Assembly (NCBI GenBank): GCA_950295325.1
Contig: OX485805.1
Span: forward strand, 16,977,501-17,041,500
Direction: 5' to 3'
Length of the DNA stretch: 64,000 nt
Origin: Polytrichum commune
Taxonomy: Eukaryota; Streptophyta; Polytrichopsida; Polytrichales; Polytrichaceae
The first letter of the stretch is position 1, and the number at the start of each line of letters is the position of its first letter. Positions 1 through 12,236 of the stretch are shown here, in pieces. The translations under genes were made by a program, and so were the position numbers. The notes below the pieces were generated by a model that worked only from the letters and a program-made list of their open reading frames with translations, did not search any database and had not been told where the DNA came from.

Positions 1-302
1 TCCTCTTCATTTCACCAAAATTGGGGGTTCCGACACCACTTGAATACTCCCTAAACATTATAAGTTGTCGATTGGGGGGCAAAACTCCCTACCGAAACAC
101 TAAATAATCTCACAACCGATGAGTACCTCAATGCATTAGCCAGTAATGGTTTTCCTGACTTTTCTGCGAATGTTGGGCAAGCCACTAGCAACGTCACTTT
201 TATGCTTGAATTTGAGATGAAGAGATATAGAAGTGCAAGATCATTGATGTGGCTATTTTACACTTGGAAGTATAACCACTTGATTCCTTTCTCCCTTCTC
301 AG
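1..302 (+). other. Open stretch upstream of the CEP104 exons, possible further exon
   Basis: A plus-strand frame is open from about 65 to 300 and reads like protein (TETLNNLTTDEYLNALASNG). It could be an earlier exon of the CEP104-like gene. The only in-phase donors are weak (GTTGGG near 168, GTCACT near 194), so no exon is called. No known domain was recognised. Confidence 0.25.
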
Positions 303-2296
303 GAACAAAGGGCTGACACGGACTTTGAGTCTCAAATGTCTCAAAATGTGTTGTTCTCGACACAAGCTCCGAGAGAACGACGTGAATTACAGGGAACCAC
401 CCCACGAGATTCGGAGGTTCGTGTTGTTTTTTGCTTGACTGTGTTGAGCTTCTGTTGATACAACACATCACATCCTATAATGAGTGTTTAAATCATAACA
501 AATTAATAGAAATCAAAGAGCAAGAGGGTGGGCACCATAGCATATTTGATGCTGAAGTTGACTGTGGGTGCAGGAAAGAGTGCGACAATCTGGGTTATCA
601 AGCGAAGAGAATGGAGATTTGAGAAGTGTGGAGTCACCTTGTAGGTCACAACATAGTCATTGTTCAGATCGGGAAACTTCACCAGATTCTTCAAATCATC
701 ATTTACAAGTGAGTAATCTTATTCCACTTTATAGCATTCCTAAGTAGTGTTGTGACTGTTCACGCAAAACAGAATCAGTCCAAATGAATATGGGAACATA
801 TTATGGGGGATTCCATTAGGCACGTGAATTAAGGTGAATCTCATCTAGGACTTGATGATTTTTGACCTACACCTATCGGTTGCCACTAGTGTCAACCTGC
901 AATTATGGAACAACCCCCCCCCCCCAAACATAGAATAATGAATGTTATTTATGGCTTGTCTATGGGGCTCTCAAAATCATGGGAGTGGTTTGTGGAATGG
1001 ACCCATGTCATGGTTGCTTCTCATTGGATATGCCAATATCAAAGCCGGGTCCACAAAAGAGTGACTAATCTACCCTCCATAAGAGGGACTTCGAACATAC
1101 TTAATGCTAATGGAGATGCCTTACTAGCACCATCACCACATGTAAAAGTACACTTACTTTTGATAAGTTATATAAGCATTTGGCTCCCAATCGACTGAAG
1201 TGGCCCCATCATAAAAAAAGGTTACTGGTAGCTCATTACATAGTAGTTGAGAGATGTGTTCGTTTATTCAAATATTCTTATGGACCTTTGAATGACTGAC
1301 TGCATGTCACTGCTTTCTTGTTGAATTGGATGAGTAAAGAGGATAATCGTCTATAATGAGGTCGTGTTGCAGATTGTTTCTACTGTGCCTTCAACAATAT
1401 TCAAATGTTGCACATCTCTTCAAACCTCATCAGATCAGAGGGAAAACATCATAATAGCCATAACTTTTTGGCACAATTCATCACAATTGTTATCAGGAGA
1501 TAGGCCAGATATTACTGATAATTGGAGACTTTGAAGATACACCTCATTATTGATCTACTTGTACTACACTGCAAGGGGCGGCGCCCAGTCTTAAATCTAC
1601 TTTGTTTTCATGAAGCAAAGTGAGACCAACTTCTATACTACTCCACAGGAAGATGATAGTCTTACCGACAAGGACGAGAATGCAGACTCTTGCCTATTCT
1701 GTGGCAAACAAGATTCTCGGTTTATGGAGGGTGACAATTTGGATCTCCACTTTTGTCAGCAGTGTCCCATGCTTGCAAGTTGCAGTAATTGCGGACAAAT
1801 TGTTGAAATCTCATCATTGAAGGATCACTATCTATTTGAATGCACATCAGGAAAGAGGTAAATAACTTCTCAATGTTGTCTTTTAAAGCTCTAACACTCT
1901 GCACACTAGCAAGATATTGAGAACCTCAGTATAATTCTTTTTCTTACTGAAATTATACATTCAATCCGAGGTTCTAGGTGAGTGAAATATCTCCTTTATA
2001 TGTACTAATGCAAAGAATATTGCAATTATCTTATTATATATATGTATATAGCTTCTGTGTAACAATTTGCTTCGTACAGGTATGTGGAGTGCCAAAAATG
2101 CTATTTGGCTGTCCCAGAGACACGACTAGCGGCACACCAAAAAAGTAAAGATTGCCGGAGGTGTAAACAACATGGCTTATTGCGATGCCCACTTTGCTTC
2201 CTTACAGTGGAGCCTGGTGATAAAGGCTGGCGTGAGCACATACTCAAGCAGCCTGGTTGTCTCCAAAACCCTCGACCTTTGATTCATGCAAGTTGA
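303..2296 (+). CDS. CEP104: CEP104-like ciliary tip protein, 3' exons (5' part outside window)
   Basis: Four exons fit in one continuous frame: 303-416, 574-708, 1649-1857 and 2080-2296 (stop TGA at 2294). The first two have no start codon and were found by splice signals: a pyrimidine-rich acceptor ending CTTCTCAG before 303 and a donor CAA|GTGAGT after 708. They encode Ser/Glu/Gln-rich linker. The last two encode a Cys/His zinc-finger array with CLFCGKQD, LDLHFCQQC, CSNCGQIVEISSLKDH, VECQKCYLAVPE and RCPLCFLTVEPGDKGWREH, which matches the C-terminal zinc-finger region of CEP104 (FAP256 type). The family binds microtubule plus ends at the tip of cilia and the distal centriole. The N-terminal jelly-roll and TOG domains would lie to the left. 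The zinc-finger exons are confident. Exon 303-416 is less sure because a second frame is also open there. Acceptor 1649 was preferred to an in-frame ATG at 1610. The gene converges on the SPEF1-like gene. Confidence 0.83.
709..1648. other. Intron of the CEP104-like gene with unrecognised, possibly transposon-derived sequence
   Basis: This 940-base intron contains a run of 12 C at 914-925. It also has a protein-like but interrupted plus-strand stretch at about 1180-1500, with pieces such as VERCVRLFKYSYGPL. That suggests an old coding insertion, but no family could be named. Nothing in it can be placed in the CEP104 frame. Confidence 0.3.
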
Positions 2297-4531
2297 ACCT
2301 GTGCAACCCTGAATCCTAAACCCTAAACCCTGTCTCACTCTTGAATCATTTCCTTTCAGTTTGAAGGTAAAATCTTTTGGTAAGGTGCGTGCGTAGTGAG
2401 CCTCATGGAAACAACAAAAGAGAAATCCACAATGTCAGTCTTGCAGGCAGATTATAGTTCACAAAAAATGCTCATTGTAGGGAGTTGCAGGGATATATTT
2501 ACCAAGGCGAGCTTTGGTTTCTGAGGATGTAAAGGATAGAAGAACCAAGTTGAGAAGAAATTCCCAAACACCAGTATCTGGTCAATAGGATAAGTCCATG
2601 GCAATGGTCATTTGAATTCAGATGTTCTTTTCTCATGAAATAAAAATTTCGCATGAGATTCTTGCCCAAAGAAATTTCATCCAGTGTATCTTGTTTCCCT
2701 TTTCTAGTGTATCATGTAGAACATGAATGTTTCTGGTTTTTAATACACCTTGTAGCCAACTCAATCTCGAAGTGAGCTGTTTGAGACTTGAAAGAAAATA
2801 TGAGGTTGCTGTTACTAGGAGAATGTCATGTGCTCAGTACCCATAAAACATTCATCTAAATGGGATAGTGTAGGAGTCTAGACAATCTTCTTTGAATCTA
2901 CCATTGACTTTCTAGTTCCTGGAATCCCTAAGGATTGTGTCAAATTATTTTCTCAAGACAAGACAATGTGGAGCTCTGACAGTGCAGCTAAACACAAACT
3001 AAGATAACTCACTTTGTGAATAGGCATTTCAACTCTTGCTCTCTTTCTCACTGATACTAATGTCCTCACTTTGAAACTTCTGAGGTAGTCATATATTCTC
3101 ATACCAATTTGAAAAATGTCTTTATGACAACAACAATTCTTGGGCTCTTGCACACACTGACCTCTGAAAATAGTGACCAATTTCAAGACATTGGGATAGG
3201 TCTCTGTTTCTACAACCCTTCTTTTTTCCAAATTCATAATTTTTCATCATCGTACTTAGATCACCACAATCTTTTTAGAATTCTAAACACACGTTGACTC
3301 AAACTTTGGTATCTTGTGTTCACACTGGTCCATGGCAGCTCTCTTTAGGATGTAATGATTATAGTTCACTTTCCCTTGATTTCTTCCTCTAATAAACGAG
3401 GGCTGAGTTTTGAAGTAATACAAAAAGCTGAGAGTTATCAGTGCTAATTGTGCAAGATGGGTGTGTTTCACAAGTGTTCTGCATTTCAGGATCTTCTAGT
3501 GAAATGTAGGTCTCCTTGGGAATAAATTGCAGGCTGACCCTTCACAGACCAAGCTTACCACAAAACCTGGGAGAGCACAAGACAAACGAAAATGGAGCAC
3601 GTGGCGCACTTTTTAGCCTCTACAACATACACAGGGTGCAGGAGATGCGGACATTAAACTAATAATCTTAGGGCAAATCTTCGTGAGGCACATCATTCAA
3701 CAAAGATTCACGAAAGCTTTTTATGTTGAAATGCCCTGAACTCACTTTATTAAATGAGTCCAACTGAATTTTCTTCAATTAAAAGTTATGACCTATTAGG
3801 TTGTCAGTCACTAATTACTAGGTCTGCCAAGAATAGGGACCTTTTTTAAGTCCATGGCACATTTAGCATATATGATGTCATACTTGGATTTCCAGATTCC
3901 AAAGTAGTCACCCCAAGCGCATATTCTTTGACGGTTCATGGGGTGTGTGTTTAGGTCTTGCCTCTCAAGTCTCTTAGTAGAAAATTGGTATATATATGAC
4001 AACCCAAATAAATCTATATGTACTTTTGATGCAGTGTACACTCAGGTGACTCATCTGTAAAGGATGTGATGCAAATATATTGTTTGACCATGGCCTTGCA
4101 TCAGCACTAAGATTATCAAGTAATAACTCTAAGCAATTCAACAAAGCGAGCTCTCTGTAGCATAGAAGCTTTTTTTTAATGGAAAATCTCCTCATTTCCA
4201 CTCATCAAACTCATTAGCCAAGGCAACTCGTATGTATTAATTCCCCACTCAGAATATAAAATTTCTGGAAGATTGAATGAACAAGCTACCTTGAATGACA
4301 AATACGTCACAATCTTCCTAACCTGAGTTGAAAGAAAACTAAAATGGATAGCACATCATGGCTGGGAGAGAAACTATACGTCATTCCATTTCCTTGGAAA
4401 GGGTTGTTATATGTACAAAAGGTTGTCGTTGCTCCTCATCAGTGGGTTGTTTTTCTGCCTCGCTGACCTGGCAATGACCAACACAACTAGCAATTTGCAT
4501 GGAATAATTAAATAGTGAAGGAAATTAGGTC
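2297..4531. other. Intergenic region between two convergent genes
   Basis: This stretch holds the 3' flanks of the CEP104-like (+) and SPEF1-like (-) genes. Just after the CEP104 stop, 2315-2331 holds two copies of the plant telomere-like unit CCCTAAA, probably chance or an old repair insertion. No other gene, RNA or repeat was recognised. Confidence 0.5.
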
Positions 4532-7500
4532 CTAGGCACGGCCAGTGTGCTTAGGAACCTTTCCACTGAGCACTTGGATCTTGTGCTCCTTTAATCGCAG
4601 CAATTGCTCCAGCTTCCTCACCTTAGCCTCCAGCAGCTGATTTTGAAACATGAATTTGTAACGTGATGAGTTGCTTTGAATAGATGTATGTCTCTGCGCA
4701 TTTTGTTCCTTGAACATAGCTTCATAATAGATCAAGTAGTTGTAAGGAACAATTAATACAGCACAAATGTTCACACTTGAGTGACTGAATGAATGAGAGG
4801 CTTTCAATATCATGATGGGCTGTGATTTTCATGATGTAGGAAAGTTGGACACAATGTGTTGTCTACCTTGTCATTTTTATTAGTGATAGTTACCTGTTTT
4901 GGCAGATCTTTAAAATAATTTGGCTCCTATTCCATCTGTTCTAGTGCTAGTGATTATATTTTTCCAGATGAAGCAAGTTTTAGAATGCTCTAGTGCCAGC
5001 ACCTCAATGGTTTCACCAAGTTCTCGTATGTGCGCATCTTTTTCCTCCAGTTTGGCATGCAATCCTGGCTCTTGCATGCCACATCGGCGAGGACTCTGAA
5101 AATTTAGGGGGGCTTTGTCAGCATTCACCCTTGATAGATGATGACCTTATTTAAGAGGCTACAATCTTCATGAAGTATAGTTTGGATGAAACCTAATGTC
5201 TGCCAACATGCACCTTACTTTTTTTTAAGCTTTATGTGCCCGACTGATGCGAAGCATTAAACACTGTTAAGAAAAATGAGTCAAATCTCCTCTTTCTTAA
5301 CATTCCCTTGCATGAAAATATATGCTAACTACCAAAGATGATCATGTGACTGACCAAAGGAATCAAGATGTTCTTAATCAGGGAATTTTAGGAGAGTGTA
5401 GTTTTAGTCAACAAGAATGCTTACAGTTCCCCTTGAAGGTGAATATGAATCTTGAGAAATACGCCTGCCCACCAACCCAAATCCATTAGTCTCTTCTCCA
5501 AACATTGTAACACATATTAAAGCATAATTGTTGCTTTGTTGTGAACAGCAAGGCAAATTGACAGTCATGCCAAAATGTGGAGGATGGTGGCTCTGGATAC
5601 ATTGTAACTTACATATTGGAAGATGCAACATTACTTCTTTTCATGGAATCTTGCTCTCGCAAGTAGTCTTGTCGACCTCCATTCTCCCTCATTTGTGGCT
5701 GCTGAGCAAATCCTGTGCAATGCCCACACTCCATGTCATGACCAGGTGTAAGAATTCTTGAGCTCAACACTGAAGAAATTTGAACACAATGTTTGACACC
5801 TAAGTTAATCACTCATATGGAGATTCATAACCCTCTTTTTTCTTTATACAGAAGTGCACCACTCCCTTGACTGGTTCCTCTTAATGGTCCTTCCTAAACA
5901 TAGGGTACATTTTTGTCTCTATAGTTTATAGTTGAAGACCTACAATGTCGAACTATGAGTTGACTCAGTGTTAAATGATCTTAGCTAAATGTTGATGAGG
6001 TAGCACCGAAAAAATTTTAAACTCTCATTCAGTGTCACTTGTGATTTTAGTGGTGAGGTATTTTCTTGTCTCATGAGAGTTATCCTTCGATTCAACTGGA
6101 CATTTGGTCCGCAGTTGGCTGTTTTGCTAAAACGCTTTCCATATTTCATTGGTAAGTTGTTGATGCATGCTTGGAGTCAGTGCAGAGGTTTGAATAAAAA
6201 ACATCCTATATCGGTTCATTGAGGTCTGAACTCATTTTGGCATGCCAAGAGGTGCTAAATTGAGTTGGGCCCTCAATGGACTGATATAGACTGCTCTCCA
6301 TACAAACCTCCGCACCAACTCCAAGCACACTTTGAAAACTTACCAAACATGGAAAGTATTGTATGCAAAACAATCAACTCTCAACCAAAAGTCCGATTCA
6401 ATTGAAGGATAACTCCATGGTCTCTCTACAGTTGTGCCTAGAATAAATAAATTGTACACTTCAACATAGAAAAGGGTGATGGTGTGCACTCATAAGCGTT
6501 TCTCGTTGAGGATGCATTGGCCGCGTGCGAGGGTCATGAGAGTCATGAAAGCGTCGAGCATCGACATGCTCCTTAGTGAGATCAGAGTCTCCATTCAATC
6601 CAGTTGGCTTGTATTTTGCAATCTGCACATGTTGTGTAGAAAAGGCAATCCTAGGATTAGCGTGTGTGACATATGTATAAATGAAATTTTCTGACTGAAA
6701 ATTTGTGGATTGACTCCCTTCAGTGAAGAAAAAATTCATTCAGACTATTTGATAATTTTTCTCTCAAATAATAGTAATTCACTATCGTCAGGTCTGATTT
6801 CTGACAGTCCAGTCCTGCAATCCATTCATCACATACAAGATGCTGATCCTGCTTCCCTTTCATGGCTTTGGTGAAGGAAAACTGAGAACTGTGTTGTTAT
6901 GGGGCTTGTTACACTAAATAGTCCTTTTAGTATGCCCCACAGTAATTTTCTAGAACCCATATTAGACCTCATAATGAGAATAAATGTGGGCCACTTTACT
7001 TTCCAAACCATGCCAAATCTCTAACATTAGTGTGGGAAATATTATTTATTTTTGCAGGAAATTGATGTGCGTGACTGTTTTGTTTTATGCTACTCTTGTC
7101 CTTAAACTATTACTTAAGGTATTGGTCAGAAGTCTGCAGGAAGACTTGTGGGAAGACCCGGGGTCCTTGGCCCACATTATTTCCACCCTGACTAGACAAT
7201 TAGCATGGCCCACATTGACTATCACCACATTAATTCTCCACCTACACAAACAGGACCATTTAGTGTAGTTATGTTTGGTGTGGATGGTAACAAGTTTATT
7301 CAAAGGGAGAAATTGCGAAGTACCTTATACTTCAGCAGCTTAAGAATCCTCTCAACCATTTGCGGCTCACAGCTGGCCACTGCTTCAATATCCTCCTTAG
7401 TCAGTGAAAAGTGAAGGCGCCTGAAGACCTTGTCTGTTCATCACATCCCCAAACTCCGAAGTGAATATTTCTTAATCCTGATGCCTGAGAAGATGGCTTC

Positions 7501-9667
7501 TGTAACATGACCTACGACCTTTCTTAACCAACCCTTTACAAGATACCTTGGTAAATTTTTGGTGCATGCTTGGAGGTAGTGTGGAGGTTTGAACAAAGAA
7601 AATTCTATATCAGGTTCATTGAGGGTCACACTCATTTCGGCATGCCAAGCAGTGGTAGAATGAATTTGGCCCTCAATAAAACCACAATAGGTTGCTCTTC
7701 ATTCAAACACAAAGATCACCTCCGAGCATGCACCACAAGTGGAAAGAGATTAATGACATAGCATGCAAAGCAACCAATGGAAATCAATAGGGGGCCAACT
7801 CCTGACAAGAAGTTCCATTGAGTTAGAGGTTACCTCTATTAGAATACTAAACCTTCAGAATTATATGACTCAACTGGGGTGTGAATTAGGTTACATAAGA
7901 AAGCATGAAAACCAAGATCTTGACATCTCAGCAGATATTTGAACATAACAAATTCATAAAGCATTATACTACTAATGAACCATCGCCAGCAGTGCCAGAT
8001 GTATAAACTTGGAAAAAGAGCTACTCATATTAGAGTCTGCAAAACAAGTGGGAGTTTGTTCACATACTGTTGAGAGTGCTCCAGTTGTAAATTTTCTGTG
8101 CAAGGCCATTGGCAGCACTGTAATTGTGGACGTCCACCAGCCTGGGGCAATAGTGTGCCACCACTTCTGCTGCCAGAACTGCCAAACCACAGGAACCATT
8201 TGAGCAGTGTGGGGTAGGGGATAGTGAAAAAGTATAGCAAGGTTCCACCTAGTAGAATATAGAATACATGAGAAACCAGGCTTAGATTACTAAATTAAAC
8301 CCAAAAAAAAATTCATAACTTGTTACACTCTGTACACCGAAACAATGCAGACCTATGAAAACAACACTTAGAGTCGAAGCAAATGGGATATTCTGAGAGA
8401 ATGAACATTCATAGTCTGCATAACTACAAACTGACAAATTTGTAACAAAAAGTACCTGCATCGCTGAAGTCACGTGATATATTGCGTTTTGGTCTTGATA
8501 ATGGAATTCCATCGATCTGAGGGCCAACACTCCCGTTGTTATTCTGTCAACAAAATAGGAACTGTATACCAAATTGTAGACTTACTCTTCTTCCTCTGGC
8601 ATCACTTGCAGCCGATGCTCATTGCCTTCAAGTTTTCAAATATAAACATCCCTTTCTACAAATCTGCAATTTTGAAAACCTGGTTTCGACCCTGTATCCC
8701 ACATTTTATGACTGGCTGATATACATGAGATGAAATCTGTTGCATGTTCACACCTAAGGCGCATCATGTTTCAAAGGCTCGAAATCGGTTTAGAGACAGC
8801 ATAGCATTCCTGGCAGCTGGTCATGGCCCATAAGTATGCAATTGACCAGAGAATAATATATGCAGATAGGTGGAACCCTCATAGCATTCTTCAGTAAGGA
8901 ACGTTCCCTTTCTATTCTAGCTTCAAGAATAAATCCAACAATCGAGGTCCTTGATTATATGCATGAATGCAGAGCATAGTCATTAAGCTCTCATTAGTCC
9001 ACAACTCATTGTTGCCTATCTTGGGCACAAAGCCTTCTCCCATCTACCAAGATTCAACTTAAAAACCTTGCGAAAATGACTCTCACCGAGTGTATACTCT
9101 TCAAGATGCTTACGTAGAAAGAACACCCACTGCACCACTTAAGAATGCCAAGTGAGGGTCAAGTCATCCTCATCAGAGTAACGCCCAATTAAATAATTGT
9201 TTTTTGTGGATCCTACCCAGTTTGCTTTCAAACTAACTAGACTTCCTTCACGGTTACTAAGGCAGTGCGCTTGCAAACAGAATAAGAGGCGAATAATTAG
9301 GGTAAGAGTGTCCATGGCCATGTCTGACAGGCGAAATTAGGGTAAATGTTCACAAAAGGAGTTCAAATACACCAGCCAGCTATTCATCACAAAGTGCAGC
9401 TATCTTACTCCTTGGGTGATCCTCCAAGGAACAAAGACTTTAGCCCTACATGGATGTATACGAGATGGGACGAGATAAATTCCAAACACAGTTTTGTGAG
9501 GGCAAAGAAAAGGGAGGAGGAACTCTAGGCAACAAGATGCGGCGACGGAGAGGAAATGAGGGAATGTCATGGAATTTGTTGTTAGATTATATTTTATTTT
9601 GTTGGATTTTTTGGCACACACTTACCCAGGTGTAGAGAAGAGGAAGCTCGTCTGGAGACACGTCCAT
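4532..9667 (-). CDS. SPEF1: SPEF1/CLAMP-like calponin-homology microtubule-binding protein, ten exons
   Basis: Ten minus-strand exons join in phase to a 321-residue protein: 9667-9626, 8516-8456, 8178-8068, 7433-7324, 6881-6837, 6622-6490, 5769-5613, 5533-5425, 5095-5003 and 4636-4532. Every intron is GT-AG. Residues 1-109 form the SPEF1-type CH domain, with LLYTW, IPLSRPKRNISRDFSDA, VLAAEVVAHYCPRLVDVHNY and AQKIYNWSTLN. The middle is Ser/Pro/His-rich and not conserved. Residues about 257-310 form a coiled coil with LEEKDAHIRELGETIE followed by LLEAKVRKLEQLLRLKEHK, the C-terminal signature of this family. Animal SPEF1 (about 240 residues) binds and bundles microtubules in the axoneme central apparatus. 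In a land plant the expected site is the sperm flagellum. The CH exons and last two exons are strong. The 45-base exon 5, the donor of exon 6 and the weak donor GTGCTG of exon 9 rest mainly on phase. Confidence 0.9.
6072..6420. mobile_element. Fold-back element (MITE-like) in SPEF1 intron 6
   Basis: The two halves are long imperfect inverted repeats. For example, GCTTGGAGTCAGTGCAGAGG at about 6170 pairs with the reverse complement of the stretch around 6305-6330, and pairing continues outward to GAGTTATCC near 6077. It lies wholly within the intron between exons 7 and 6 of the SPEF1-like gene. No coding capacity is seen. A related copy is in intron 3. Confidence 0.6.
7495..7835. mobile_element. 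Second copy of the fold-back element, SPEF1 intron 3
   Basis: The centre (about 7557-7740) closely follows 6160-6330: GCATGCTTGGAGG, GTGGAGGTTTGAA, GGTTCATTGAGG, GGCATGCCAAG and GGCCCTCAAT occur in the same order. The outer arms are more decayed. It sits in the intron between exons 4 and 3. Confidence 0.55.
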
Positions 9668-10440
9668 CGTAGCAGCTCCGCATCACGGTCATCAGCACAC
9701 ATCATGCACAAAGCCTCCTCCACCACTCACCGAGCCCATAGGGTTTCCCTATACCTTATTGTCTGCGGACCTTCATCCACACCATCGACCTAATTGATTC
9801 AGTGTCGTCCACATCTCTCAATTCCCTTGGCAGAATTTGGCGCCCTAATTTTCTTCTTCCCTAATTTCCTCCCCAGATCTTCCCAGACAGCCAATACTTA
9901 CAAAAACCTACTCACTCACTAATAGTCCGAACTCATAAAACCCATTTGTATCATCAAACCGAGTGCCGTTCCACCGCCCTCGAGGTTATTACCACTCTCA
10001 AGTCTCCTCCCGCCCAAATACCCTAACTCAAAAACCGACCAAAAATTCCTCAGGTTCTCCGAACAGCCATGAATCTTCACGGTATTACGACGTGATGGGA
10101 TCTGCGGAATCCGTGGCAATGGATCACCGGCCATGCATGCGACCGGTCTGCCAATCTACCTCAAATTGCAAGTTGCAACCACCTACCCATTATAGGGTAA
10201 ACGCAGCCACCACAGCCTGGGATGGGACGGGATGGGGACATCACATTTTTGTGAGTGATGTGGTTCTGGCACGGTATCTGTTGATCAGGATCGAGAATTA
10301 ATGATGTGCTTGAATCGGTGGGGGAAGATTTTTCGCACACTACTGGTGAGGGGAGGAGGCGAAGAGGAGGCTGTTCCGGGCTGCCGGACATATTCAAAAA
10401 ACGGTTGCAGTAACCGTTACGTGTGAAAGGAAAGCTTCAA
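9668..10440 (-). promoter_or_regulatory. 5' flank and probable promoter region of the SPEF1-like gene
   Basis: This stretch lies directly upstream of the SPEF1 start codon and is visibly richer in G+C than the DNA on either side, as expected for a transcribed leader or promoter. A plus-strand open frame of 112 codons (9963-10301) lies here but has no recognised domain. No TATA box could be assigned with confidence. Confidence 0.35.
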
Positions 10441-10470
10441 TTGCTACAAAAGTAGTAGTATAAGTTTGAC

Positions 10471-10499
10471 TGTTGATTGTTGTTGCTGTTGTTGTTGTC
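10471..10499. repeat. GTT-type microsatellite
   Basis: Imperfect tandem TTG/GTT triplets. Confidence 0.7.
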
Positions 10500-10559
10500 T
10501 TTGTTCCTGAATTCTTTTTGGGCATCAAACGGTGTTCTCCATTGATAGAATGAATATAT

Positions 10560-10745
10560 ACACCTCACAAAGCAACTCAATCACTCAAAGCCTCAAAGCC
10601 GGGTGAGAGAGCAGCTTGGAGAAGACCCACAAAGAAGACCAACTTAAGGGCGCTTCACACACAGACCAAGAGCCGTGACCATGAAAATCCAAGGGCCTTT
10701 GAAAAACTTCCAAAGACCATCCGTGGGAATTAGAAACCCAATTTT
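10560..10745. repeat. Dispersed repeat family, inverted relative to 34985-35090
   Basis: The segment with CGTGACCATGAAAATCCAAG and the following AAACTTCCAAAGA recurs in reverse orientation at about 34985-35090. The lead-in (CAAAGCAACTCAATCACT and GAGAGAGCAGCTTGGAG) recurs in altered form at 11285-11340. No coding capacity is seen. Confidence 0.5.
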
Positions 10746-12236
10746 GCAATAGCCAAATGGGCCCTCAACCTTGGGTGTAAAGTGAAAGTGGACCATGTTG
10801 AGGGACCGCGCCACTCTGGTTTTTCATACCTTGGACTTGGATTTTGCTCTCGACCAATATGGTCACTTTATTTTGGAATTTCTTTGGTCTTGGATCCTAA
10901 CGTAAACCCAAACCTTATTGTAAGGTAGGAAATGCAGGCCTACAATAGATTCTTCCAACTCCATACACACTTTTGGTTCTTCGATGGGATCGCGATTTCT
11001 TACCCAATTAGCAATTGTGAATCATCAAGATGGTCGTTGAATCAAATGTCAAAATTGGATTTGAAATGCAAAATTTATAACAGGTCAAAGTGAAGATTAT
11101 TTTTGTCTCTTCAAGCAATCACATAGACCCTCCCAATAGTGTTAAATTTGATCGTGACATGTGTCTTTTTGATGTTCACTCTTAAGTACAAGCCTTGCCA
11201 TATACCACACAATACACATGTGTGGTGGGGAGTTGGTGGTTGGGTGAAAGTCTAGTGTTTGATTAAGGCCCACATACGTAACACTTCATAAGGCAACTCA
11301 CTAATTTCAAACCAAGCTTGAGAGAGCAGTTTGGAGGGACCAAACAAATGACCATTTTATTAATTTACACAAAGTCACATTAAGATCTAAGAACCAAAGG
11401 TCACAAGCATTAGTGGAAAGAGCCAACAACACCCTCACAACACATTAGCGTGATGTTTTGGTTCCTTGGTTGAGCACTAATTTGCATTGTTGAATTTTTC
11501 CAATGTGAGCATCATTCTTATGTGTGTTATTTGTAAAGCCTCAAGGATCTATGAAGATCCAAGTAATTTTACAATATCCTTAGAATTTGAGTCCAATATA
11601 TGTCCAAATGTAGTATTAAGTAAAGATCTAAGTGAAGATAGTGTCTTTGAAAGTTCCAAAATTGACTCGCATCATTCTTAGTTATATGGCAAAATGCTAT
11701 GTGCAACATTGTTCTAAATTACCATCGTATGTGTTGAGAAGCAAGCAACTAGGTCTATATAGGCATAGTTGTTCATAAACTTTAGCTACTACGGTACCAA
11801 TTCCATCCATTGTATCAATGGTCTCAACCATACATAACAATTTTCTAACCTTAATCATGAACTACTAACAAGAATAAAAACTATCAAAAAAACTATAATA
11901 AATATGTCATGTTATTTAGTAGACACTCTTCAAAAAAGAAGAAACAATTCCACCTTGAATCTCAATTAAATTGATATTTCATGTGACATCATACTTGGAG
12001 ACTTTTTTCCCAACACAACCAAAAGAATCCTCTTAATTTGCACTACAAACATATGAGTCTTAGACAATGATTGACATGCATCACTAAGAAATTGTGTTGC
12101 ATCAAAGGAAAATCTAAAAATTTACCACAATGATAGATTTGCATATTTCTCTTAGAGGCACATGACAATTGCCTAGGAGTAAATTGGACTAAGTAGTGAC
12201 TAATTATGTTGGTTATGTTGGGACAAAACTTGTATT
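10746..12236. other. Gene-free stretch
   Basis: AT-rich DNA with one partial dispersed repeat at 11285-11400. No gene, RNA or complete element was recognised. Confidence 0.4.

Noticed and set aside
2315-2331. Telomere
   Set aside because: Only two CCCTAAA-type units occur, inside a gene's 3' flank.
4910-5128. SPEF1 exon 9 read through to the TAA at 4910
   Set aside because: Using donor GAG|GTGCTG at 5003 restores a continuous coiled coil into exon 10; read-through would lose the conserved C-terminus.
8025-8240. Overlapping ORFs on both strands at the SPEF1 CH-domain exon
   Set aside because: Only the frame giving VLAAEVVAHY and VDVHNYSAANG matches the CH domain; the others are shadows.
9963-10301. 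112-codon plus-strand ORF upstream of SPEF1
   Set aside because: No domain or splice support was found, and it lies in the G+C-richer leader/promoter area, where open frames arise easily.
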